64,000 nt of DNA from Tilletiaria anomala UBC 951 (lineage: Eukaryota; Basidiomycota; Exobasidiomycetes; Georgefischeriales; Tilletiariaceae). The notes under the pieces were generated by a model that saw nothing but the letters and a program-made list of their open reading frames with translations, did not search any database and was not told where the DNA came from. The stretch is from contig NW_013546985.1 in NCBI RefSeq assembly GCF_000711695.1, positions 84,878-148,877 of the forward strand. Reading direction: 5' to 3'. Of this stretch, positions 47,041 through 57,032 are shown in pieces. The translations under genes were made by a program, and so were the position numbers. Position 1 is the first letter of the stretch, and every line of letters begins with the position of its first letter.

Positions 47041-47863
47041 CTTGCGCCCGGCAGTGTCTTTCCTGTCTGAGCAAGAGCGGCGCAGGGATGGTGCAGTTTG
47101 AGTCGCGGTGAAAATATGTGAACAGTGATCTGGCTGCGTTATGGCGAGCTCTGTGGCCTCTACTGGCGAAGCATGTTTGAAGAATAGTGCCAGAAATCAA
47201 CATGATGGTCTGAGTAGTAGAGCCTAGTTGATTCATCTTCTGCACCTGGTTGATTGGGCGGGCACAAGGTCTGAGTCGGATGGAGACACAGCACCCACTC
47301 CGCGAGTCTCTCTCCTCGGCGTACGGGCCGTGGGCTGCTACCGCGCTAGCCAGAGGCGCCGCCGCATGGGCCAACACCTGACCACTCTTACATCAACATC
47401 CGCACTCAGGTGAAAGGCTGGCGAATGCCGATCATCGTCTCTGTCCTCCCATCAAGGGTTGAATCATTGGCATACGCGCTGCTCCTGGCTTTGGTCGTCA
47501 TCGCATCGCGAATGTCCTGAAAGTGCAGCGAAAGACCAAAAGAACCTGCGCGCTCGACCCCGGTAAGGCTGGCCTCATCATTGTTGCTCCCAATCTCTGC
47601 CTGCGCAAGCTAAGGTGGCATATCACGCCCCTCACCCCCTCGGCTGTCCTGCGTGGAGCATCAGAGCATTACAGGTCGAAGCTCTAAAGCAGCCCACAGA
47701 CATCGCAAGCTTGACACACACGGTTGAAGAACGGGTGTGGAGACTTGGCACACCGGCGATCCGCCAGACTGGAGATCCGGAGGTTTTGACCTGGGTCAAG
47801 AGGCGCTGTTGCAAGGATCGTCCAGCATCGTAGAAGTGTGCTTGAGCCAAAAAGGATTTCAAA
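47041..47863. other. Divergent promoter region (DPM3 / SEC1)
   Basis: No gene is called. A plus-strand frame open at 47463-47687 gives a protein-like string but lacks an ATG and an upstream exon. The minus-strand frame continuing upstream of DPM3 to 47377 has no family support. Confidence 0.4.
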
Positions 47864-50738
47864 ATGCCTCCTAAGAGCATGATCTCCCTCGTGCGAGATC
47901 GTGAGTAAATGCCTAGCTTGCCGCTGAAAATTGCGGATCGAAATCGCTGACCCTTTATTCCTTTGCATTGCTACGAAGGCATCTTTACTGCGATTCGCTC
48001 GGTGCAGCCAGCCTCACGATGGAAGGTTTTGGTTCTCGACGCTCACACATCAGAGCTGATTTCTTCGGTTGCGAAGATGCATGATATCTTACAAGAGTCA
48101 GTCACCGGGGTGGAGATGATTGAGCAGGCAGACAGGCATGATCAGCCAGCTTTTGAAGCCTGCTACATCCTTTGTCCGACAACTGCTAGTGTCGATGCTA
48201 TCATCCATGACTTAGCGCCTGGGGGGGACGCATCGAGGGGAAAGTACGCAGCAGCACACATCTTTTTCGTTGATGGTGAGCATTCAATGCGTTCTGCCTG
48301 AAAGTAAGACCTCAAACTGAGCACCCTCCCTCCTTCCCCACTTCCTAGGACTCACGGACGAGCTCATACAACGATTGACTAGGTCGCCAGCGGAGCCAAA
48401 GCTTCGACAGCTCATTGAGCTTTTCTGCAATATCTGGAGTAAGTGACAGTACTTCCTATCCTCGACTTGTGGCGCTGACCGCCGCTCCCCACGCACAGCG
48501 CCTGAGAATCAAATCTTCTCATTACGGAGTCCTCAATCATTCTACACCATCTTTCAACCCTTATCATCGCGCCCATTCAATGAAATGAGCGCTGCACAGC
48601 GAGCGATCGAGGACGAGGTCGTTGCCACCGCACACATCCTGCTCAACGTCTGCGTCACGCTCAACGAGTTTCCTCAAATCCGCTACTACAACCCCAGCCA
48701 CCCCCCATTAGGGGCTTTGGCTCCACCTGATGGAGGTGCCGCTGGCGGACCATCAACGTCGCATTTTGATCGGGCTGGAAGCAACACGTTGTACTCAGGA
48801 AGCGCGAGGATTGCACGCTTCAGAGACGCGAACGACAGTTCGGGCGTCAGTACCGGAGGGACTCCGCCAATAGGAGGCGGAGACCATTTTACGAAGCGGC
48901 TAGCGTTTCGATTGCAAGGCGCACTTGATGACTACGTCCGCGAGAACCAGCCAAAACAAGACCCTGGGCGACCAAAGGGCGTCCTTTTTATCACCGACCG
49001 CAGCATGGACATTGTTGCACCATTCCTGCACGAGTTCAGCTATCAAGCCATGTGCAACGACCTGCTGCCCATCGAGGATGGCCTGCGATATCACTATCGC
49101 TTCACGAATGCGCAGGGGCAGGAGGAGGAGAAAGATGCAGTACTGTCGGACGAGGATTCGGTCTGGTGCGCGATTCGGCATCTGCACATCGCAGAGGCCA
49201 TCCAGAAGCTCACAGACGATTTCAAGGAGCACGCTGGTCGACAAGGCCAGTATGCGACTGGCAGTAACCTGAATGACATGCGAGACATGCTCGCGAGCTT
49301 GCCGCATATGCAGGAAATGAAGGAGAAGCTCAGTCTGCACCTAACGATGGCGCATAATTGCATGAACATCTTTGAGAGAACTAAGCTCAACGCACAGGCG
49401 AGTGTCGAGCAGTGCTGTGCAACACGCATGACACCGGACGGATCGAAACCCAAGACGCTCGTGGAGGAGATGGTGCCACTGCTGGATGACAGGCAGGTCA
49501 GCAACGCAGACAAGGTCCGCATCATTGCACTGTACATCATGTACTGCGATGGTGTGCCGGACGAGGACCGGAAGCGACTTTTCCAGCATGCCAGACTCGG
49601 TCTGCAAGAGATGGATGCAGTCAACAACCTCGTTCTCCTCGGCGCCCGCGTCGTCAAACAGCCCATGACCTCGGCGTGGGACACGTGGTTCAAGAAGACG
49701 AGCGCAAGAAAGCAACCATACCGCGAGAATGAGTACGAACTCAGTCGGTATCAGCCGCAGGTTAAGCTCATGATTGAAGACCACTGCTCCGGAAAGCTAG
49801 AGCAGTCGACCTACCCATATGTACGGGACGCGCCGCCGGACACATCAGGCTTTGTCAATCAAGCTTCATCAGCGGGTAACTCTGCGTTAGCACGTGTTGG
49901 CCTGAACACTGGTTCATCTAGCGCAGCAAGCAGTGCTGGGCGGCCGGCTGCGAGCAGCTTGCGCAGTGCCAAGCCTACATGGCACCAGAAGCCGCGGGTT
50001 GGTGTTGCTTCAGGAGGTGGCTTGAGCTCCGCAGGGGGCAATTCCTTACCTTCGTCTTTCTCGCGAGACGATGCAACGCGACAGCGCTTCATCATCTTCA
50101 TTGCCGGCGGAATGAGCTATTCCGAAATTCGTTCGGCATACCTGAGCTCCTCGACCGTCGGAAAGGATGTGTATATCGGCTCTTCACACATCTTCACACC
50201 GACAACCTTCATGGAGAGCCTCAAGCATCTCTCGCAAGGGCCACCAAAGTATCAGCATAGGCACGGACACGGGCACCACGAGCACCCGCACCACACTCCC
50301 CGTCACTATCCCGGGGGTCTAGCGCTGCCTCCTGGCGCCACCATGCTGACCAAGCCCTCCAACGACGTCAGTGGACTGCGCTCACGTTCCGAATTGACGC
50401 GCGACGGTCCTCAACACTCGGGTAATGGAACTTATCAACCGCACCACCAGCCTCATCAGAGTTGGTCACAACCATCTTCGGCAACATTGCAGGACTCGTA
50501 CGATCGAAGATTTTACTCGCCCAGCCAGCCAACGCTGTACCAGCCCCAAGCACAGCAAACATCTGGTCCCCGACCTCCCTCTAATGCACCGAGCTACGGT
50601 AGCACTTCCGGGCAACGCATACAGGCACACCTACAGCAGTACGAAAATCGAGCGGCTAGCCCATCGCCCAGCGACCTCAGCAAGGCTAGCAAGGAGAAAA
50701 AGAAGGGAAAGGTGCGTTGGAATGGATTCCTGCGTTGA
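47864..50738 (+). CDS. SEC1: Sec1/Munc18 protein of exocytosis
   Basis: Exons are 47864-47900, 47979-48275, 48349-48438 and 48499-50738, encoding 887 aa (yeast Sec1 is 724). Introns are 78, 73 and 60 nt. The joins give the SM signature SLVRDRIFTAIRSVQPASRWKVLVLD, then AAAHIFFVDGLTDEL. Domain 2 starts at FNEMSAAQRAIEDEVV. The block GVLFITDRSMDIVAPFLHEFSYQAM is characteristic of the family, as is RFIIFIAGGMSYSEIRSAY near the C-terminal part. Sec1 binds assembled plasma-membrane SNAREs and promotes vesicle fusion at sites of polar growth. Extra lengths are a Gly/Ser insert after RYYNPSHPP and a disordered tail of about 170 residues. The tail has a His-rich run (HRHGHGHHEHPHH) and a basic end (KEKKKGKVRWNGFLR). 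Confidence 0.95.
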
Positions 50739-51220
50739 AGGCGCGCGAATGATGACAGGCTTGCTTCTCGCACCGCAGTTGGGTTTCTTTAAGAAGTGAT
50801 CACACACAACCACATCATGCATTCTGCTTCTCCACAAATGCACATGTATCTATTCATTCGTACGGCATCAGCGACCCATTCAACGGAAGACGGCGAGCCC
50901 ATTCACCCGCTCGATGACATCATGGCAAGTGCACATAGCTTTGGGTCTTCTGGCTTTGGCGTGAATCAATTCTCAATAATGTGGAACAGCAAAAGTGTGT
51001 AAATCCCGCAGGGTCGTAGTTCTCAACACTTCAGAGAGTCGACATGCCGTTGACTGCGACCCACAAGCAGCAGCCAGCAGGGCGGGAGTTGAACCAGTGC
51101 CAGCGATAACACGCAACACTTTCGGTCAAGAATGCTTCTTCGTGACTGTACACATTGACCTTTGCGTCTTCTGTTGCGCAACGTCCGCGCTGTAGAAGGT
51201 AGCCAAAGGAGGCTGTTTGC
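50739..51220. other. Intergenic SEC1-PAT1
   Basis: This 482 bp holds the SEC1 3' flank and the PAT1 promoter and leader. The genes are in tandem. No coding frame or clear motif is seen. Confidence 0.4.
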
Positions 51221-54200
51221 ATGTCGTTCTTTGGCTTCGACGTAACGTTGCCCCGGGACCGCCCAGCTGCTAGCAGCGGTGGTCCCCTGGGGGCCGAGCC
51301 ACACGGCGACGCGTTTGACCCAACCTTCGATCCGACCTACTCTGGCGAAGGAGGCCTCGGCGACGAGGACGATGATCCAAGTGCCCTGGATGCCAAGATC
51401 AGTGCACTGACAGCCGGAGCTCAGGAAGACGTAGCAGTGTATACTTGGGGAGAAGAGGACTATGATGGCCTTGGTGATCGTCTTGACGAAGGCAATGACG
51501 CTTTCAATGACGATACATTTGGAGTCGACGATGTCGGTGCGTTGTTCAGGCAATGATCCTCGCCGGATTGCAACCCACGCTCACCTCTGACTTCTGCGCT
51601 GGATAGGCACCGACTTTAACTTTGGTCACGGACCTGCAGCTGCTGTACCTGCTGCATCAGTCCCAGCTCCCCCGGCAATCAGCAAGTCCGCTGCGGCCCC
51701 TCTACCGTCCAAGTTCGCAAGCAAACTCGATGACTTCATGACATTGGACAGTACGCGCAGTGGGCCTCGCGCTGGCACAGGCGCAGCTACATCGTCACGC
51801 CCTGTGCCGAAGACAATGGAGGAGATCGAGGCTGAGATGAGAGGAAGTAGGATCACCGTAACGTCGCAACAGCAACAGCAGCAGCCCTCGCCTGCAGGAG
51901 CTCTCCCACCCTTTACAGGCCAGCAACTTCCTCCACCGGGCCCTCATGGTCTAGCACCACTTGGTCGACAGCCTTTGACGATGGAGGAGATTGAGGCACA
52001 GATGCGCCAAGCGCGTGGGCCGCCGCCACTCGCACCTCAGCCTGATATGCAGCCAGCTGCGAAGGTTGGGACTCAGGTTCTCGCTCCCACTCAAGCAAAG
52101 GAGCGATCTGGAGTGGCGGACCTCGCATCCATCATGCGGCAGCAACAGCAGCAACAACAGCAACAGCTTCAAGAAAAGGAGATCCTGCAACGCCAACAGG
52201 CCGAAAAAACGTTCCTTGAGACACAGCGCCAAGGTGCCAATGGCACACCTATTCCTCCTGGAGGAATTATGCATCCTCCGTTTCAAGGCAAAGGGAACAT
52301 GCCACCTGCAGCGTTGGCGATGCAGCAGGCTGCTAATGCACAGGCGGAAGCGCAAGCCATGCACTTTGTGCGCATGAAGGCGCTTCTCGATTCGATGCCT
52401 GACACTGTGCAGCAGACTATTCTCAGCCTGCCGCCGTCGTTGCAGTTCGAGTCTCTGGACAATGTAGTCGAGGCATTCCCTGCCCTACGACAGGTCCGAT
52501 CTACCGATGTCTCCAAGCCAGACGTGGCAAAGGCCATTGACACACTGCAGGTAGCTGCCATAGGACACATTCACGAGACTGTGCGACGCAAGATTGAGGA
52601 GATCGAACGGCAGGAGGCCAAGTTGCGCCGAAAACTGGCCAAGATCCAGGCTATGTCCAAACACAATGGCCTCATGACGCGCTCGGATCAAGATTTTATC
52701 ACGCGTATCCAAGTCAGCCAGCTTGTCACCCCCGATCCGTACACCGACGACTTCTATGCGCATATCTACTTTGCTTTGCGTGGTGGTCGCGGCCCATCTG
52801 CACCAGTTCTGGGAGAGAGCAACAATCATAACGAAATGCAGAAGAACGGTAGGAACAAAAAGCAGCCGCGCTTGTCGCGTCGCGAAAATGCCATGCTGCG
52901 CATGCAGCAACAGGTTGAGCGTATCGTCAAGCATCGAAAGGAGCGTGACGAAAAGTCGGCAAATGGTATTGCGCTCGAGGGTGCCCTCGGAAGGATCACT
53001 GCAAGCTCCACAAAGGGCATGCGTCAGATGCTTTCGCTGCCTTCGGACGGAGCGGCGGCGAAATTTTCCGGGGCCAGCGATGGTGCAGCTAGTGGTGCAC
53101 AAGATGCTGTACGCGCGGCTCTTGCCGGCGCGAGTCTCGGGCAAAGCGGTGCACCTGGTCAAAAACGCCAGGCATTGGGCAAACACGAGGTACTGCGCAT
53201 CCTGGAGAAGCTATATGACACAGTCCTTGCGCTTGAACAGCTGCGACGTAATGCACCTGCGCCGGGTGACCCCGGCGCCGATGCGGCTGCAGAAGCGCTA
53301 GAGCAAAGGCAGGCTGCACTGACCGTTTCCCTCTGGAAGGACCTGCGCGTACTTGAGCCCCTTGACATTTCAGATCCGCACCCCTTTGTGTCGCTAATCT
53401 CGACATCAAAGGGCAAGCGTCTTCTACCGCGGGCTCTTCGGCATTTGACCCCTGAGCAGACGCTCACCACCATGACAATGATTGTCGCATCCTTTCAATC
53501 GCTCGATGTGGTCAAGTACGCGCACCTGCTCGATGGAGAAAGTACTGGCTCGAACGAGCCTTCAGCCATGGCCCAGCGCGAGGACGTGGAGCGTCAGACG
53601 GAAGCATTTGCCAATTCAATCGTTCCCAGCATGATGCAACTGATCGCCAGCGCGCCAATGAAGATCGTCAGTGGCATGCTTGCTGTCTTCATTGAGCGAA
53701 ATGATGCGGTCCGAGTTGCTCGAAGTAGGGTGAGTCTTAAATGGTTCAGCGACTCACCTTCCCGCAGCCACTGAAGTTCCCTTCCCTCTCGCTTTAGCCT
53801 GGAATTGCATTCCTCACCATCTTCCTTTCTCGCGCCGAATCGCTGCGACAGGGCGGTGGAGGGATCATTCCCTCTACTGAGGACTTGGAACAGTGGTCTC
53901 AGATATTCTCTTTGCTGTTTCAACGACTTTCCACCCCTTGCATGCTTCCCGGGCTGTTCCCATCGACACGTGCCCGGGCTTCTCTGCCGTTCGGACCAGG
54001 CTACTACATGTCCGGAGCCTTCGGCACCGCCACGCTTGCCGATGCAGCCAAAGACGGTAAAAAGTACCGCAACATCGATATTGAGGACGAACCGGTCTGG
54101 AACTTTATGGCTGCACTCGCCGTTGCATGTTCAATGGAGCAGCAGCAGACGTTGGTCGCTGAGCTCAGGGATAAGATTCTGGAGAACGTAGTGTCCGCGA

Positions 54201-54470
54201 AAGAATGGGCCAAGCGCAAGAAAACGCAAGCCGACCAACGGCTGGGAGGTCTGGCGAATGAGCTCAGCTCTGCCGGGTTCAGTGTTAACACTGCGAGTGT
54301 TGGTGCTATCCCTGGTATGGAGCTTGGGCCCGACGTGCGCATTCGGAATGTCAATCTATTGGTAAGTCCATTGACACTGCAACGTCGCATTGCTTCGAAT
54401 GCTGGCTGATGTTTGACGTTTCTTTCAGCTTCATGCTCTTAGCCTGGACGCAACCCAGATCGATATTTGA
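51221..54470 (+). CDS. PAT1: Pat1, decapping activator and translational repressor
   Basis: Exons are 51221-51536, 51607-53729, 53798-54361 and 54429-54470, encoding 1014 aa (yeast Pat1 is 796). Introns are 70, 68 and 67 nt. The start MSFFGFDVTLP and the block DVAVYTWGEEDYDGLGDRLD, then DETFG-like DDTFGVDDVGTDFNFG, are the Pat1 N-terminal signature that binds Dhh1. The middle (about 170-390) is Pro/Gln rich, with poly-Gln and repeated MEEIEAEMR/MEEIEAQMR units. A coiled stretch follows (ETVRRKIEEIERQEAKLRRKLAK). The alpha-helical C-terminal domain binds Lsm1-7 and Dcp2 factors. The last exon encodes only LHALSLDATQIDI. Pat1 acts in P-bodies, linking deadenylation to decapping. Confidence 0.95.
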
Positions 54471-55171
54471 TGTGAGCAATGCACGAGCCGAAATGAAATT
54501 TATCTTGAATATGCGTCGCCGTAGATATCAGTTCTCTGCCTTCTCACTGCCTATTGTGCTGTACCTATTGTGCTGCTACTGTGGATGGAGGGCCGCCTGT
54601 AGATGGACGGGTGCGATGATGAATACGCTCTAGATCAAGTAGCTCTTTTTGATGGGAAGAGGACTGGAGGATTTCACAAGCGCCTGCCGCAACGCCTGCA
54701 CCACCAGCGCTCGAGACCAAAAGATCACTCCTATGCATGTAAGGAGTTATGGATCAGGGGACGAATTCAGAAAGATGCTCAACGCGGAGCTCCTGTCAGC
54801 CTAGGCTACAGATCCCTTTCTAAAAGTATAGATGGTCACACGCCTAACGCTAAGGTATCTGGCGCGATGGTGGTGCGGTGGAGAAGTAATGATTAGCGAC
54901 GATGCGAATCGGCGACCGTGACAGTTGGTATCCCTACTTCAACCCGCGCATGTCGTCTGCGCAACTGCCTTTTCGCAGGTCTTTCACACTCAATATGATG
55001 GACATAAGTCTCCGTTTTCAATTCATCGATCATCGATTGGGGTATATAGACCATACTATGCATTCGTAACGATCACCAGATAACAGGCATACGTACCACT
55101 GGCCACGGCAAAAATTCTGTTTGGGAGGATCATTCAGATTAAATATGTGTCAACTTTTTCCCTTGTATAAG
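54471..55171. other. Intergenic PAT1 - tRNA-Tyr
   Basis: This 701 bp has no coding frame of note. It contains the PAT1 3' flank and the upstream region of the tRNA gene, which is AT-richer than most of the window. No repeat or second tRNA is seen. Confidence 0.4.
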
Positions 55172-55274
55172 CTCGCTATAACTCAGTTGGTAGAGTGTAA
55201 GACTGTAATGGAAATCGCAGGCCAACCGGAAGGTGGTTAATCTTGAGGTCCAGAGTTCGACTCTCTGTGGCGAG
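55172..55274 (+). tRNA. tRNA-Tyr(GTA) with 31-nt intron
   Basis: The cloverleaf can be drawn fully. The acceptor stem CTCGCTA pairs with TGGCGAG, with one T-G wobble. The D arm is ACTC...GAGT, and the anticodon stem TAAGA pairs with TCTTG. The anticodon GTA is at 55205-55207, and the T arm is CAGAG-TTCGACT-CTCTG. The intron is 55209-55239, placed after base 37 as in nuclear tRNAs, leaving a 72-nt mature RNA before CCA addition. A C1-G72 pair is the eukaryotic tyrosine identity element. A run of seven T follows as terminator. Confidence 0.95.
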
Positions 55275-55587
55275 ATTTTTTTGCACGTCACAGTTTTGCT
55301 CGTATCTCCTTTTTTGCTTCCCGCCAGCCATTCCATCACCGATGACCGGCCTAGGTTTAAAATCTGACACCGGCCTATCGACTGGGGATGGCGGGCACTA
55401 ATGAGGAATCGTCAGTGAGGCCTGTTTTCATTAATCTAGCCCAAGATCGAGCCAGATACAGGCATGGTTTTCAGATCAGGTGAGCGTTTGCATATCCTGC
55501 AGCAATCTGCGTTAGGACAAGCATCAAAATTTCATCAATAAGATACACATCTGAGCTGCTATGCTACAACCATCTCTCAGAGAATGT
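55275..55587. other. Spacer between tRNA-Tyr and TMA16 3' end
   Basis: Apart from the T-run, this 313 bp shows no gene. It holds the 3' flank of TMA16, which is on the opposite strand. Confidence 0.4.
55276..55282 (+). terminator. RNA polymerase III T-run terminator
   Basis: Seven T residues start two bases after the last base of the tRNA-Tyr gene, as expected for Pol III termination. Confidence 0.9.
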
Positions 55588-56466
55588 TCAGTGCATCCCC
55601 ATGAATTCATCTGCTCGTTGGAAAGGACTCCCAGGCGACATGCTTCGAATCGCAGGGGCGGCGTTGTTACCGGCGGCTAACTCCTTGTTGGCACTCTGTT
55701 GTGCTTTCTCCTCTAGCTGTAGCTCTTTATGTATCCCCGCTTGAATAAGAACACACTGATCACTATATTGTGAGAGACATACGGCCTTTCAGATTCTCGT
55801 GCCGCAGATTGTGTGCAAGGAGAGGCGATTGACTCACGGAAATGTGTCTGATATGCGAACGATTCGAAAGAGTGGCAGGTCTTGCGAGCCGCCCTGCCAC
55901 GCTCTTAGTAGCTTGACGTTTGTGGGGTTGGTCAGATCTGGCACTTCCATACCCATCTTGTATTGCTCCTTCTCCTTCGCGCATATGCTTTGCAGAAGCA
56001 GTTCGTCCTTTGAGGGCGGCCGCCCTGGGCGCCTTGCAGCTTGAACCTCAGCAAGGCGTTCACGGTTGAGGGACAAGTACGTATCGGAGATGAATGTGTG
56101 CAGATCTTGAAGATCGGGAAGGTGCGTTACTTCCGGATCGAGTAGTCCGATCATGTTAAACATGCGCTCGACTAATAGGAAAATAGGGACATGTATCAGC
56201 GTCGGGAAAAATCAGGACCGAGCGCATCAGTGTGAGCTCACCTCTGGAGTCTGTCACCTTGCGCCGGAGCACCTTTTGCCGTGCAAGTTTGTCTTCTCGG
56301 TGAGCAACGCGAGCTAGCTGATGCGCTCTACGGGAATTCGGGTGCGTTGGCGCATTCTTGCGCTTGATTGTCTTTGCAGTGAGCTGCGGGAATGAGGACA
56401 AACGTTCAGACTCAGATCATGCGCCAGCGCATGTTGACCTCGCTCTCGCACCTTTTTGCCACCCAT
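55588..56466 (-). CDS. TMA16: Tma16, 60S biogenesis / translation machinery-associated protein
   Basis: Minus-strand exons are 56466-56452, 56383-56242, 56171-55838 and 55762-55588, encoding 221 aa (yeast 178, human 203). Introns are 68, 70 and 75 nt. The first coding exon is only five codons (MGGKK) and joins LTAKTIKRKNAPTHPNSRRAHQLAR, the basic Tma16 N-terminus. The third exon has LQDLHTFISDTYLSLNRERLAEVQAARRPGRPPS and YKMGMEVPDLTNPTNVKLLRAWQG, as in the family. Without the last intron the frame stops at 55834. With it, the protein ends in an acidic/amide helix and a Ser/Pro tail. Tma16 is a nucleolar or nuclear factor found on pre-60S particles and ribosomes. Confidence 0.88.
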
Positions 56467-57032
56467 CTTCACTATCCCAAGCCGACCGTGGAAACGCTTT
56501 CAAGTACTGATAATCTTCGTGATCAAGACAGTCTCGCTTTCGCAATGTAAGATATCATTCGTGGACAGCTTATTGGTTCCCGAACAGAAGGGAGGAGAGT
56601 GAATGCATTTTTATATTTTCGAAGAGCGAGGGACTCTCTCGTTGATTTTTCTGGCTCTCTCGCCCGAGAGGTGGCCGAGACAAGCGCAGTGCTGTGGCGC
56701 AGCAAGCGGCCTCTCGCTTGAGAGCCCATCTTCACGCCGACACCATCATGACGACCATGGCGCGCTCGCACCATCATCTCGCCTTGATTGAATGTTCAAT
56801 GTTCCAAGACAGGCTCGCACCAGCTCCAAGGCTGAGAGCCAGAGGCCGCAAGAACAAGCTCCCGGGCTCAAGGCGTGATCGGCGCTGTGCATCCGGGACC
56901 GCTGAAGCTGATTGGGTAGGCCCGGCAACCGGTTCATCAAACTAATTTTGTCGACTTGCTCGATAGCATACCAGTGGTGCGCCTCAACCCCGCTTAGATT
57001 TGTGACCCAAGGACCTAAGTATATCTGCCGTC
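56467..57032. other. Divergent promoter region (TMA16 / BUD6)
   Basis: This 566 bp between two start codons holds no credible gene. No clear TATA box is seen on either side. Confidence 0.4.

Noticed and set aside
47463-47687. Open plus-strand frame with a ribosomal-protein-like basic string
   Set aside because: It has no ATG, an in-frame stop immediately upstream, no convincing upstream exon, and no family match I can name.
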